In this document: piece after piece, positions 9,098 to 18,423 of the stretch | Position numbering within the stretch: the stretch's first letter is position 1 | How the letters are laid out: each line of letters opens with the position of its first letter | NCBI GenBank assembly: GCA_964596125.1 | Contig: CAZQRP010000015.1 | Span: 22,454 to 86,453 of the forward strand | Direction: 5' to 3' | Source: CAZQRP01 sp964596125 | Lineage (GTDB): Bacteria; Chloroflexota; Dehalococcoidia; GIF9; UBA5629 | DNA: 64,000 nt | The notes under the pieces: model-generated | Told to the model about the DNA's origin: nothing | What the model saw: only the letters and a program-made list of their open reading frames with translations | Database searches by the model: none | Position numbers and translations under genes: made by a program

Positions 9098-11444
9098 AGT
9101 AGTAGGTAAGCCTGCACCCCGGGTGGATGGTAAGCACAAATCGACGGGTAAAGCCCGGTATCCTGGAGATATAGTATTGCCCGGAATGCTGTGCGGTAAA
9201 ATATTGAGAAGTCCTTTTCCTCATGCCACGATTATCGACATCGATACCTCGGAAGCGGAAAAACTGCCTGGTGTGAAAGCAGTTCTTACGGGCAAGGATA
9301 CAAGGGGAGTGAGATTCGGCTTTGTTGATACTCCCAGATATCCTGCTGATGAGTGTGCTCTTGCCGAGGATAAGGTCAGGTTTTTCGGTGAGGCGGTGGC
9401 GGCGGTAGCGGCTACTACTGAAGATATAGCCATTGAAGCCCTGGAATTAATTAAGGTGAAATATGAGCCGATACTGGCAGTCTTCGATCCAGTTGAAGCG
9501 ATGAAGGACGGAGCCCCTGCTGTACACGATGTAATTGAGCGTGGCACGACTACATCTTGGGAAGACTGGGGAGTTGCCAGGAAATCTAAACCCTACAAGG
9601 TTGAGAATAACAGAGCCTCTACATTTCACGTGAGCTTTGGCGATGTGGAAAAAGGATTTGCGGAATCCGATTACGTGCGCGAGGACCGTTTTGTGGTAGG
9701 AGCTAACTCACATGCTGCCATAGAGCCTCACACTACAGTGGCCAGCTATGACAGTATTCAGGACAGGCTGGATGTCTGGACCGGCAATATGGGTCTCGAG
9801 ATGAAGAGGTTTTGGCTGGCTAAGGTTATGGGTATGCCATTGAGCAAGGTCAGACAACACCACGTGTATACCGGTGGTGCCTTTGGGGGTACCAAGCCTA
9901 TCGTTCAGCCCTATGATCTCATTGCCTGCCTGCTGAGCAGGAAAACCGGCCGTCCGGTGAAAGTGGTCCTGTCACGGGAAGAGGTCTTCCTGGCCTGTAA
10001 ATCCAGTCACCGCATGATATTCGACCTCAAGACCGGGGTCAAGAAGGATGGACTGATAGTCGCTCAGCATATGAAGATCATTAATGATCCGGGGGCTTAC
10101 CGCGGTAGCTCGCCGATACCAATGTACCTGTCCTACGCCTTCTCTAGCCCCGTATATGCCATACCTAATCTGATGGTTGAAGGTGTGGGGGTATACACCA
10201 ATAATCCCTGTTGTATGGCCAAGAGAGGTCATGGGGTACCTCAGGCACGGTGTGCCATCGACTCGCAAATAGATATGATTGCCCGTGACCTCGGGCTGGA
10301 CCCTGTGGAGATGGCTTTAAAGAATATCAGAAAAGTGGGCGATGTTCTGCCCAATGGGGATAGGTTGGATAGCTATGGCCTTAGAGAATGTATCGAAAAA
10401 GCTGCTGAGGCTATTAATTGGAAGGAGAAAAGGGATAAGCCGGGGAACCGGGGTGTAGGATTAGGATTGGCTGGTATGTTCAGTGGCACTGCGTTCTTTC
10501 CCTTTGCTTCGGCTGCCCTGGTGAAGGTCAATCACGATGGCAGGATCACGCTTTATCAGGGCTCGGTAGAGTTTGGGCAGGGTGCAGAGACAACCCTTTC
10601 CCAGATAGCAGCCGAGGAGCTTGGAGTTGGTTTGGAAGATGTGGATATAGTGGCGGGTGATACTGAGGAATGTCCCTTGGACTATGGCAATAGTTTTAGC
10701 GGTGGCATATACGTTTCCGGGGAGGCGGTGAGGAAGGCAGCTATCGATGCCAGACAGCAACTCTTTGAAGATGTTTCCCAGGTATTTGGGGTCAAAGTGG
10801 AGGGATTGGAGCTTGTCGGAGGTCGTGTCTATATCAAAGGAGATGCTGAGAAGGGGATGTTTCTGGGTGAGGTGGTAAGAGACAGCATCCAGCGCCGCGG
10901 CGGAAACTCCATCATTGGCAGGGGTTTCTGTAAGGCGGTACCCGAGATAGAATTCTATCCCAGTATATCTAAGGCGGCAGGGAGACTTACCGATGCTTAT
11001 GGTTTGGCAGCAACAACAGCAGAGGTGGCAGTAGACAAAGAGACAGGAAAGGTCAAGGTGCTCAAAATTGTGATAGGCGATGACTGTGGCTTTGAGATAA
11101 ATCCACTTATGGTGCGAGGACAACTGGAATCGCAGGCGATCATGGGGGTTGGAGATGCGCTTTTTGAAGAAGTTATTACTGAAGAGGGCAGGATAACTAA
11201 TCCGAACTTCAAGGACTATCGCATACCGGGGATCTTTGATATACCGGATATGGAATGTATTAGTATCCAGACGGTGGAACCTAAAGGACCTTATGGAGCT
11301 AAGGAGGTTGGGGAGGGAGCACGCGCCTCAGTTGCACCGGCTATAGCTAATGCTATTACTGACGCAATAGGCGTAAGGATTAAAGAATTCCCTATTACCC
11401 CGGAAAGAATTCTGAAAGCGCTGAGGGATAAGGAAAAGGAATAA
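9084..11444 (+). CDS. Xanthine dehydrogenase family, molybdenum-binding subunit, set 2
   Basis: About 786 residues, taking the ATG at 9084 (MSAYKVVGKPAPRVDG), which matches the N-terminus of its paralogues; GAAGGT lies upstream. The hammerhead domain starts at PRVDGKHKSTGKARYPGD. The Mo-domain motif GGAFGGTKP is near residue 270 and the C-terminal GAKEVGEGA holds the expected catalytic Glu. It contains about 20 extra residues around WEDWGVARKSKPYKVENNRA (about 155-175) relative to the first set. It is the last gene of the medium-small-large operon and is followed by the importer genes. The reaction is a water-derived hydroxylation, or the reverse dehydroxylation, of an unidentified substrate. 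Confidence 0.92.
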   Translation: MSAYKVVGKPAPRVDGKHKSTGKARYPGDIVLPGMLCGKILRSPFPHATIIDIDTSEAEKLPGVKAVLTGKDTRGVRFGFVDTPRYPADECALAEDKVRFFGEAVAAVAATTEDIAIEALELIKVKYEPILAVFDPVEAMKDGAPAVHDVIERGTTTSWEDWGVARKSKPYKVENNRASTFHVSFGDVEKGFAESDYVREDRFVVGANSHAAIEPHTTVASYDSIQDRLDVWTGNMGLEMKRFWLAKVMGMPLSKVRQHHVYTGGAFGGTKPIVQPYDLIACLLSRKTGRPVKVVLSREEVFLACKSSHRMIFDLKTGVKKDGLIVAQHMKIINDPGAYRGSSPIPMYLSYAFSSPVYAIPNLMVEGVGVYTNNPCCMAKRGHGVPQARCAIDSQIDMIARDLGLDPVEMALKNIRKVGDVLPNGDRLDSYGLRECIEKAAEAINWKEKRDKPGNRGVGLGLAGMFSGTAFFPFASAALVKVNHDGRITLYQGSVEFGQGAETTLSQIAAEELGVGLEDVDIVAGDTEECPLDYGNSFSGGIYVSGEAVRKAAIDARQQLFEDVSQVFGVKVEGLELVGGRVYIKGDAEKGMFLGEVVRDSIQRRGGNSIIGRGFCKAVPEIEFYPSISKAAGRLTDAYGLAATTAEVAVDKETGKVKVLKIVIGDDCGFEINPLMVRGQLESQAIMGVGDALFEEVITEEGRITNPNFKDYRIPGIFDIPDMECISIQTVEPKGPYGAKEVGEGARASVAPAIANAITDAIGVRIKEFPITPERILKALRDKEKE

Positions 11445-11571
11445 CATGGGATAGTACATTTTCTGTTATTACCTTTGATTTAGTTACAGGTGATTTAGTT
11501 ACAAGCAGGCATAAAAAGAAAGCGCAAACCTATTACTGCAACGTATTAGCATCATGCCGCGTATCATAAAA

Positions 11572-11593
11572 TTTAGTAGATGATTCTACTAAA
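11572..11593. promoter_or_regulatory. Perfect 9-bp inverted repeat upstream of livH
   Basis: TTTAGTAGA and TCTACTAAA are perfect inverted arms separated by TGAT, ending 26 bases before the LivH start codon. The position fits an operator, or a hairpin that controls readthrough from the hydroxylase operon. There is no long T-run after it on the plus strand, so a classical terminator is less likely. No regulator for it is evident nearby. Confidence 0.45.
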
Positions 11594-11619
11594 AGTTTTA
11601 ATTATAATGGGGATGGCAA

Positions 11620-12495
11620 ATGATTCAGTTTATTGGTAATGCGGTCGTTTTAGCAAGCCTTTATGCCCTTGTTGCGCTGGGTTTCGTCATTATTTATCGT
11701 TCCAGCCGCATTCTTAACCTGGCTCACGGCGAGCTGTTAATGCTGGGGGGATATTTTGCTTTTGTCATGGTACCACTGTTCGGTGGAATAACCTGGATAG
11801 GGATAATCATGGCTTTCCTTTGTGCTTTTATTTTAGGGCTAGCATTGTATTTCCTGTTTATACGCCCTCTTATGGGTGAACCTTTATTTGCTGCTGTGAT
11901 GCTTACGATAGGACTGAGTATCATGTTAAGGGGTATAGCCAGTTTTGTCTGGGGTCCTGAACCCCGCATGCTTGCCTTTACCTTTGGCATACCAAACGAG
12001 CCCCATAAGCTTTTACCCGGGCTTGTTCTTTCTACGTATGATATAGCCCTTCTGGTAGCTGCCGTTGTCTTCCTGGGCGGGATTTTACTATTTCTCAAGT
12101 TCAGCCGTCTGGGCATTCAAATGCGAGCGGTTGCGGAAAGTCATCTATTGGCATCACAGCGAGGTATCAATATCTTTATCATCCTGGCACTGACCTGGAG
12201 CATTGCTGTGGTGGCAGCTACAACGGCAGGACTTCTTTATGGAGCCGGTGTCCATATTTCCCCCGAAACCGGTCTGGTCGGTATTAAAGCGTTATCTGTG
12301 CCTATGGTAGGGGGAATAGACAGCATCGTTGGTGTTATTCCTGCTGCCCTGATTGTAGCCTTCGCTGAGTATGGCGTAAGCCGGTATATCGGACCGGAAC
12401 TGAGCGAGATTATCCCGATGATTATAATGCTGGCGGTACTCATTATTCGTCCCTGGGGTCTGTTGGGAACCAAAGAGGAGGTAGAAAGGTTGTAA
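11620..12495 (+). CDS. livH: Branched-chain-type ABC transporter permease LivH
   Basis: 291 residues, almost wholly hydrophobic with about eight membrane segments, the usual length for LivH. The N-terminus FIGNAVVLASLYALVALGF and the cytoplasmic loop RSSRILNLAHGELLMLGGYF are family hallmarks. The region RLGIQMRAVAESHLLASQRGIN is the EAA-like loop that contacts the ATPase. It forms half of the inner-membrane channel with LivM. The next gene starts one base after its stop codon, so the two are coupled. The gene symbol is by family; the imported ligand may not be an amino acid. Confidence 0.9.
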   Translation: MIQFIGNAVVLASLYALVALGFVIIYRSSRILNLAHGELLMLGGYFAFVMVPLFGGITWIGIIMAFLCAFILGLALYFLFIRPLMGEPLFAAVMLTIGLSIMLRGIASFVWGPEPRMLAFTFGIPNEPHKLLPGLVLSTYDIALLVAAVVFLGGILLFLKFSRLGIQMRAVAESHLLASQRGINIFIILALTWSIAVVAATTAGLLYGAGVHISPETGLVGIKALSVPMVGGIDSIVGVIPAALIVAFAEYGVSRYIGPELSEIIPMIIMLAVLIIRPWGLLGTKEEVERL

Positions 12496-12496
12496 C

Positions 12497-13564
12497 ATGC
12501 CCGGGAGCAGTTATTTCAAAACAAACTACTATACCGATATGAAGCTTGTCGATACACGCTTCCGCTTGTTCTGGCTGGTAGTTCTTTGCCTGGCATTGGT
12601 CATGTTTCCTTTCATTTTTTCTTCCTATTATGTTCATCTGATTAATTTAGTGTTGATCAATGTCATGGTTGCGCTTGGTCTCAATATTCTTACCGGCAGG
12701 GCCGGTGTCATATCCCTGGGACATGCCGGCATATTTGCAGTGGGATGTTATACAGTAGTTGCGTTAGGGGTGCAGATGCAGGTTCCATTTATACTAGTAT
12801 TACCTGCGGCCATGATATTAGGAGCTTTTTTAGGACTGATAATGGGTCTGCCTTCGCTGCGTTTGCGTGCCCTCTACGTAATCCTGGGTACCATGGCGAT
12901 GCACTTTATCCTGGTCTATATTGGAAAAGAGTATCAAAGCTTTGCTGGTTTCCACTGGGGTGTTACCATTCCCGACCCTTCGCTTGGACCTCTGATTTTA
13001 AACAGCCCGATGAAATGGTATCCCCTCCTGGTCATTTTGGTATGGCTGTCAACAATAGCTTGTATTAATGTGCTGAGAAGCAGGGTTGGCAGAGCATGGA
13101 CGGCTATTGGAGACCGGGATTTTGTCGCTCTTGCCCTGGGTATACATATAGGCTACTACAAACTTCTTGCTTTTATGTTCAGCTCGGCACTGGTAGCGTT
13201 AGCAGGTGCGCTTTCCGCTTACTATACTGCTTTTGTAACTGCTGAGACTTACACTATATGGTTGGGAGTTACTTTTGTAGCCATGATTTTAATTGGTGGA
13301 TTGGGTTCTATCACCGGTTCTTTTTTTGGAGCATTTTTTGTCACAGCTTTGCCCTACGCTCTTTCCGGAATTTTTGGCGTATTGCATTTACCCTATATTT
13401 TTGAAGCTCAGAGAGCATCTATTGAACTCGCCTTGTTTGGCTTTCTTATTGTTTTATTTCTGATAGTGGAGCCAACAGGCCTGGCAGGAATCTGGAAAAC
13501 GATAAAGGACTACTTTATGTTATGGCCGTTCAGATATAAGCGGAGTATTATTACAACGAGGTAA
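12497..13564 (+). CDS. livM: Branched-chain-type ABC transporter permease LivM
   Basis: 355 residues with about nine to ten membrane segments. The LivM-type motifs are LINVMVALGLNILTGRAG and ISLGHAGIFAVGCYTV near residues 55-90, and the coupling loop SRVGRAWTAIGDRDFVALALG near 190-210. The ATG at 12497 sits in TAACATG directly after the LivH stop; an ATG at 12539 is an alternative that would drop 14 residues. It pairs with LivH in the membrane. Confidence 0.9.
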   Translation: MPGSSYFKTNYYTDMKLVDTRFRLFWLVVLCLALVMFPFIFSSYYVHLINLVLINVMVALGLNILTGRAGVISLGHAGIFAVGCYTVVALGVQMQVPFILVLPAAMILGAFLGLIMGLPSLRLRALYVILGTMAMHFILVYIGKEYQSFAGFHWGVTIPDPSLGPLILNSPMKWYPLLVILVWLSTIACINVLRSRVGRAWTAIGDRDFVALALGIHIGYYKLLAFMFSSALVALAGALSAYYTAFVTAETYTIWLGVTFVAMILIGGLGSITGSFFGAFFVTALPYALSGIFGVLHLPYIFEAQRASIELALFGFLIVLFLIVEPTGLAGIWKTIKDYFMLWPFRYKRSIITTR

Positions 13565-13570
13565 AGAGGT

Positions 13571-14386
13571 ATGGCAGGTTCTGCTTTTGATGGGAACATT
13601 CTACTGGAAGTAAGAAAACTAGAAGTGATCTATCATAAGGCATCCATGGCCATACAGGGCGTTTCTCTTAAGGTGCCTGAAGGGAGTATAGTGGCCATAT
13701 TGGGAGTTAACGGAGCGGGAAAGACCACTACCCTGAGGGCTATCTCCGGATTTCTAGGATCGGATGATGCTGAAATTAAAGACGGATTGATAGAGTTTGG
13801 AGGGAAACAGTTGAACGGGAAGCTCCCTCATAAAATTGCTGAGCAAGGAGTCATACTGGTTCCAGAGCGACAAAAAATATTTGAGACCCTTACTGTGAAA
13901 GAGAATCTCCTGGCAAGCTCAACCAGAATAAAAAGGAATCTAAAGGAGTCTATGGACCAGGTATATGGCTATTTTCCCGTGCTCAGAGAAAGAAATAATG
14001 ATATTGCCGGTTATCTCAGTGGAGGCGAGCGACAGATGTTGGCTATAGGAAAGGCCTTGCTGTGTTCTCCGAAGTTGCTAATGCTGGATGAATTTTCCTT
14101 GGGACTTGCACCGCTTATTGTAACCCAACTGGCCAAGGTGCTCCGCTCTTTCAAGGAGGACCTTGGCTTGACCATCTTACTGGTGGAGCAGAATGCAATG
14201 GCTGCACTTGAGATCGCTGATTATGGCTACATCATGGAAAACGGGAGAGTAGTCTTTGAAGGCACTCCAAAGAGATTAATGGAACACGAAGACGTACAGG
14301 AGTTCTATCTGGGTGTCGGAGGAGAAGGGAGCAAAAGCTATAGAGATGTGAAGCAATACCGGCGTACTCGCCGCTGGTGGGGTTAA
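13571..14386 (+). CDS. livF: Branched-chain-type ABC transporter ATP-binding protein LivF
   Basis: 271 residues. The ABC ATPase motifs are in order: Walker A GVNGAGKTTT (about 46-55), Q-loop region VPERQKIFETLTVKENL, signature LSGGERQ (about 152), Walker B LLMLDEFSLGL with the catalytic Glu, and the switch region ILLVEQN. The VPERQKIF and EFSLGL variants are typical of LivF rather than LivG. It drives import with LivG on the cytoplasmic face of LivHM. The C-terminal 15 residues are basic and unusual for the family. Confidence 0.92.
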   Translation: MAGSAFDGNILLEVRKLEVIYHKASMAIQGVSLKVPEGSIVAILGVNGAGKTTTLRAISGFLGSDDAEIKDGLIEFGGKQLNGKLPHKIAEQGVILVPERQKIFETLTVKENLLASSTRIKRNLKESMDQVYGYFPVLRERNNDIAGYLSGGERQMLAIGKALLCSPKLLMLDEFSLGLAPLIVTQLAKVLRSFKEDLGLTILLVEQNAMAALEIADYGYIMENGRVVFEGTPKRLMEHEDVQEFYLGVGGEGSKSYRDVKQYRRTRRWWG

Positions 14387-14388
14387 TT

Positions 14389-15171
14389 ATGGCAGAAATG
14401 TTACTGGAGGTTCGCGATATTCATCTTAGTTTCGGTGGGCTTGTTGCCTTGAACGGCATAGACCTGAAGGTATACCAGGAAGAGATCTTTGGCTTAGTAG
14501 GACCTAATGGAGCAGGTAAGACCTGCCTCCTTAATATCATCAGTGGCGTATATAAACCTGACAGGGGTTCAGTCATTTACCAGGGTAAAGATATCACCGG
14601 ACTTCCTCCTAATAAGTCACCTGGAATCGGCATTGCCCGCACCTTTCAACTGGTAGAACTATTCAAAAGTATGAATGTACTGGACAACATCCTTCTGGGG
14701 TGTCACTCCAAGATGCGGGGAAATGTCTTTACCGGCAGTATCTTTTGGGGTCTGGGGCAGAAGGAGGAAGTGCGTTTTAGAGAAAAAGTGGAAAGGGTGA
14801 TTGAATTTTTAGAACTGGAGCGTTACCGCCGTGTTCCGGTAGGAGGGCTGCCCTTCGGTATCCAGAAATTGGTAGGAGTAGCCCGGGCTTTGGCAATGGA
14901 GCCCAGGATTCTGCTGTTAGACGAGCCTTCTTCAGGGATGAACCGCCAGGAGAAAGAGGACCTGGCCCGTTTTATGCTGCGTATTAAGTACGAACTGGGT
15001 GTTCCTATGATCTGGGTCGAACATGATATGAAGATGATCGCTGACTTAACTGACAGGCTTGCGGTCTTTCATTATGGCAGGAAGATTGCTGATGGGAGTA
15101 CTGAGGATGTGATGAACCATCCGGATGTACTACAGGCATATTTGGGGACAGCAGCCGGGGTTAATCAGTAA
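14389..15171 (+). CDS. livG: Branched-chain-type ABC transporter ATP-binding protein LivG
   Basis: About 260 residues from the ATG at 14389; an in-frame GTG at 14377 lies inside the end of LivF and is less likely. Motifs: Walker A GPNGAGKTCLL, the LivG-type ARTFQLVELFKSMNVLDNI, a degenerate signature GGLPFGIQKL in place of LSGGQ, which is known in this subfamily, Walker B ILLLDEPSSGM, and the H-loop WVEHDMKM. It completes a four-gene importer (H, M, F, G) whose binding protein is probably the product of 6333-7547. A clear terminator follows. Confidence 0.92.
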   Translation: MAEMLLEVRDIHLSFGGLVALNGIDLKVYQEEIFGLVGPNGAGKTCLLNIISGVYKPDRGSVIYQGKDITGLPPNKSPGIGIARTFQLVELFKSMNVLDNILLGCHSKMRGNVFTGSIFWGLGQKEEVRFREKVERVIEFLELERYRRVPVGGLPFGIQKLVGVARALAMEPRILLLDEPSSGMNRQEKEDLARFMLRIKYELGVPMIWVEHDMKMIADLTDRLAVFHYGRKIADGSTEDVMNHPDVLQAYLGTAAGVNQ

Positions 15172-15219
15172 ATACAGGTCTATAATCTGTACTCTGTTTT
15201 CACTTTATCTTACAAAGAG

Positions 15220-15254
15220 AGACCACCTGGATTGCCGGGTGGTCTTTTCTTTTC
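15220..15254 (+). terminator. Rho-independent terminator after livG
   Basis: AGACCACC (15220-15227) pairs with GGTGGTCT (15238-15245), followed by a T-rich tract TTTTCTTTT. It ends the long plus-strand cluster that begins at 351 and sits between it and the convergent minus-strand operon, so it may also slow transcription from the other side. Confidence 0.8.
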
Positions 15255-15315
15255 CCGATAGTTCCTCTGACAGAGGATTAGAAAAAAGTCCTCTTCATTG
15301 AATACGTTATGCTGC

Positions 15316-15780
15316 TTATACCTTTTTCGATGCTGCCGCTATAGCTTCAACGATCTTGGTATATCCGGTACAGCGGCAGAGGTTTCCGGAGATCCCTCTT
15401 TTTATTTCCTCATCGGTTGGATTTGGATTCTCGTCCAGCATTGCCTTGGCTGAGAGTATCATTCCCGGAGTACAGAAGCCGCACTGAATGGCACCATGCT
15501 GAACAAAGGACTCTTGAAGTGGGTGAAGCTCTCTGCCTTTAGCCAGTCCTTCGATAGTAAGAATATCCCGTCCCTGAGCGTCCAGAGCCAGGACCAGGCA
15601 GGAGAGGACCGGTTTACCATCCATAATAACGGTACAGGTACCACAACTGCCGTCGTCGCATGCCTTTTTCGCTCCGGTAAAGCCGATATCTTCCCTCAGG
15701 ACCTCAAGCAGGGTTTTACTTGGATCAATTGCCACTTCATAAAAATCACCGTTCACCTTCAGCTTAATTAGCTTTTTCAT
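15316..15780 (-). CDS. Xanthine dehydrogenase family, [2Fe-2S] subunit, set 3
   Basis: 154 residues with all eight cluster cysteines: CDDGSCGTC plus LSC for the ferredoxin-type cluster, and CGFCTPG plus NLCRCTGYTK for the second. It is the last gene of the minus-strand operon medium-large-MoaD-like-small. By association with the FAD subunit at 18424-19425 it is probably the gamma (small) subunit of a 4-hydroxybenzoyl-CoA-reductase-like enzyme. Confidence 0.92.
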   Translation of the reverse strand: MKKLIKLKVNGDFYEVAIDPSKTLLEVLREDIGFTGAKKACDDGSCGTCTVIMDGKPVLSCLVLALDAQGRDILTIEGLAKGRELHPLQESFVQHGAIQCGFCTPGMILSAKAMLDENPNPTDEEIKRGISGNLCRCTGYTKIVEAIAAASKKV

Positions 15781-15811
15781 ACGGTAGCCTCCTCTAGAAA
15801 ATTGAATAGCT

Positions 15812-16102
15812 TCAACCGCCTCCCAGCACGTCCATCCAGTATATTATTGTTACCAGGTCTCCGTCTTTCAACTCGGTTTCAAGACCTTTGGGTAAATATT
15901 CGAGTGCGGTCTGGGTAACATGGATTGAATATTCATCGGGGTCTATCTGATCGGAATCAGGGTTGATGAATCTGGTTTCATCATGGCATCTCTTTGCCAG
16001 GTCCTGTAACAGGTCCCTTACGGTTGAGCCTTTCCTTAAATTGATGTACCCTTGATTCGATACACCGTCTATATAGAAGTTGGTGTTCAAGGTAATCTTC
16101 AC
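15812..16102 (-). CDS. MoaD/ThiS-family small protein inside hydroxylase operon
   Basis: 96 residues of ubiquitin-like beta-grasp type: an N-terminal strand MKITLNTNFYIDG, the conserved GSTVRDLLQDLAKR helix, LKDGDLVTIIYWMDV, and the C-terminal Gly-Gly-Gly that is adenylated and thiocarboxylated in sulfur-carrier proteins. MoaD supplies sulfur to the molybdopterin dithiolene. It lies 10 bases after the large subunit stop and 31 bases before the small subunit start, so it is co-transcribed. A dedicated role in cofactor assembly or sulfuration of this enzyme is inference. No MoaE or activating enzyme is seen in the window. Confidence 0.8.
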   Translation of the reverse strand: MKITLNTNFYIDGVSNQGYINLRKGSTVRDLLQDLAKRCHDETRFINPDSDQIDPDEYSIHVTQTALEYLPKGLETELKDGDLVTIIYWMDVLGGG

Positions 16103-16112
16103 GGTTTACTCC

Positions 16113-18380
16113 TTAGTTTGTGGTCTTCTTAAGCGCATAAATTACCTTATCAAAGGTCATGGGAAAGTCGTTGACCCTAACTCCAACTGCGTTGTAAATG
16201 GCGTTGGCTATGGCTGCCGGTCCGGTACAGGTGAGGGGCTCGCCGACATCCTTGCCGCCGAAAGGACCTTCCGGATCTGCGGACTGGACAAATATTGAGT
16301 TTACTCTGGGCATTTCCAGCGGTGAGACCAGTCTGTAATTTAAGAGGGATGGATTCATCATCTGCCCGTTGTCCAGTAGGTACTCCTCGGTCATTGCCTG
16401 TCCCTGTGCCATGTGGACTTGACCTTCTAACTGGCCTTCTGAGTCCATGGGATTAATGATAATACCGCCGTCGTGTGCAGCCCATGTTTCGACAACTTTT
16501 ACCCGGCCGGTATCGGTGTCCACCTCCACTTCGGCTATCTGAGCCCCGAAGCTGTAAGAAGGGTTCTCCCTGCTTATCCCGGTCCAGAAGTCAATATATT
16601 CGCTTGGTGGGGTATAGGAGCCTACGCCCATAATGGGTTTACCGTTAATCAGCCCTTCGGCAATTATTTCGTTATAGGAAAGTCCTTTCTCGATTTTTCC
16701 TTTAATATAGACCCGTTTATCTTTAACCTCCAGGTTTTCTGGTTTTGCCTCCAGTCTCTCTGCTGCGAGCTGCAGGAGTTGGCGTTTGGCATCGGCGGCA
16801 GCAAGCTTGACCGCATTTCCGGTGACGAAACACAGAGCCATAGTGTAGCTGCCGGCATCCTGAGGACTGCTCTCCGAGTCAGCTACCGGCACCTTGATGT
16901 CATCGACATTCAAACCCAGCTCCTCTGCTGCGATCTGTGCCAGCATGGTTTTCGTTCCCTGACCATTCTCCACTGCACCGGTGTGCAGGGTGACTGCGCC
17001 GTCGTAATTGAATTTCACGATGGCCGCGGAACAATAGATAGGGCTGAGCTTAACGCTCGACATCCCGTTGTAGCAGGCTATGCCTATGCCACGGTTCTTT
17101 GGCAGCTTACCGTATTTTTCCTTCCACCCGGAGCTTTCGGCGACTCTGCGGATGCACTCACTGAGCTCACACGTGGTAACTCTGGATGTATCGGGAAGCA
17201 GTTCGCCCGGTTGTAAAGCATTCTTTAATCGTATCTCTATCGGATCGATGTCCAGCGCTTCGGCTATCATATCCATTTGCTGCTCTGCGGCAAAGCGTAC
17301 ATGGACCCTGCCGTGACCCCGCATTGCTCCGGCTATCGGCGTGTTGGTATAGATGGCGTAACATTCGTATCTCATGTTGGGGACCCGGTATACCTTGAAG
17401 ATTCCCGAAGCCCCGAGGTAGGCCGAGTTCAGTCCGGTGGCAAAGGCCGAACCGGTATCGCTGAGGATGCGGCAGTTTACCGCTACTATGGTGCCGTCCT
17501 TCTTCACTCCTGTCTTAAGCTCCATAATCATAGAATGCCTGCGCCGCGTGCCGGTAAATACCTCTTCTCTGCTATAGGTTATTTTCACCGGTCTACCGCT
17601 CTTGATAGAGAGGAGGCTGGCGCAGAAGTCACAGGGGAACATGTCTACCTTGCCGCCGAAGGCCCCACCCTCACATGGTGATATCACCCGTATCTGGCTC
17701 TCCGGCATATCGAGCGCCCTGGCAAGCATTCGCTGCTTGACGAAGGGAGACATGCTGGGCGACCATACGGTAAGCTTTCCCGAAGCGTCTGATACCGCCA
17801 GGGCTGTGTGGGGTTCCATCTGGCAGTGGGCTTGGCCAAGAGCGGTGAATCTGTCTTCCCGCACATAGTCTGATTCTTCGAAACCCTTGCTTACGTTCCC
17901 ATGCTCGAACACTACATGGCCTGCGTCGTTCTTCGGTTTGTCCTCGTGAACTAAGGGAGCATCATCTCTGAAAGCGTCCTCTATGGTGAATACAGCCGGG
18001 AGTTTTTCATACTCTACACGTATCAATTCCAGGGCTTCTTCCGCTGTGGCGTCATCTACTGCGGCAACTGCGGCTACCTCGTCCCCGATGTACCTTACTT
18101 TATCCACGGCTATGGGGTACTGGTCCCTGGTCCTGCGCCACATGCCGTATTTCTTCTGGACGATATCCTTGCCGGTTATAACCGCCTTGACACCGACCAG
18201 TCTCTCGGCACGGCTGGTATCTATGCTGATGATTCTGGCGTGGGGTAGGGGGCTTCGTAAAATCTTGCCGCATAACATTCCCGGTAGTGCCATGTCATCG
18301 ACATACTTCATTTCACCGGTGGCTTTGCTTCTGCCTTCTATCCTGGTTACCCGTTTGCCTATTACAGCATGTTCTTTCAT
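16113..18380 (-). CDS. Xanthine dehydrogenase family, molybdenum-binding subunit, set 3 (4-hydroxybenzoyl-CoA reductase-like alpha)
   Basis: 755 residues. The hammerhead domain starts near RITRIEG-like sequence (here VTRIEGRSKATGEMKYVDD). The Mo-domain motif GGAFGGKVDMFPCDF is near residue 235, and the C-terminal GGKDVGEPL carries the catalytic Glu. The sequence QMEPHTALA in the middle of the protein is the usual substrate-channel strand. It is the second gene of the operon, about 43 bases after the FAD subunit. Together with the iron-sulfur FAD subunit it most resembles 4-hydroxybenzoyl-CoA reductase, which reductively removes the phenolic hydroxyl to yield benzoyl-CoA. The true substrate may be another hydroxyaryl- or acyl-CoA. 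Confidence 0.9.
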   Translation of the reverse strand: MKEHAVIGKRVTRIEGRSKATGEMKYVDDMALPGMLCGKILRSPLPHARIISIDTSRAERLVGVKAVITGKDIVQKKYGMWRRTRDQYPIAVDKVRYIGDEVAAVAAVDDATAEEALELIRVEYEKLPAVFTIEDAFRDDAPLVHEDKPKNDAGHVVFEHGNVSKGFEESDYVREDRFTALGQAHCQMEPHTALAVSDASGKLTVWSPSMSPFVKQRMLARALDMPESQIRVISPCEGGAFGGKVDMFPCDFCASLLSIKSGRPVKITYSREEVFTGTRRRHSMIMELKTGVKKDGTIVAVNCRILSDTGSAFATGLNSAYLGASGIFKVYRVPNMRYECYAIYTNTPIAGAMRGHGRVHVRFAAEQQMDMIAEALDIDPIEIRLKNALQPGELLPDTSRVTTCELSECIRRVAESSGWKEKYGKLPKNRGIGIACYNGMSSVKLSPIYCSAAIVKFNYDGAVTLHTGAVENGQGTKTMLAQIAAEELGLNVDDIKVPVADSESSPQDAGSYTMALCFVTGNAVKLAAADAKRQLLQLAAERLEAKPENLEVKDKRVYIKGKIEKGLSYNEIIAEGLINGKPIMGVGSYTPPSEYIDFWTGISRENPSYSFGAQIAEVEVDTDTGRVKVVETWAAHDGGIIINPMDSEGQLEGQVHMAQGQAMTEEYLLDNGQMMNPSLLNYRLVSPLEMPRVNSIFVQSADPEGPFGGKDVGEPLTCTGPAAIANAIYNAVGVRVNDFPMTFDKVIYALKKTTN

Positions 18381-18423
18381 AGCTTTGTTACCTCCAGAAT
18401 TATGGCTTGACCAACTTAGAAAC

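Noticed and set aside
10461..11123. Minus-strand open frame of 220 codons inside the set 2 large subunit
   Set aside because: It is antisense to a clear gene and lacks family resemblance; the real motifs are on the plus strand.
16473..17216. Plus-strand open frame of 247 codons inside the set 3 large subunit
   Set aside because: It is antisense to a well-conserved molybdenum hydroxylase, has no ribosome-binding site and a composition typical of a shadow frame.
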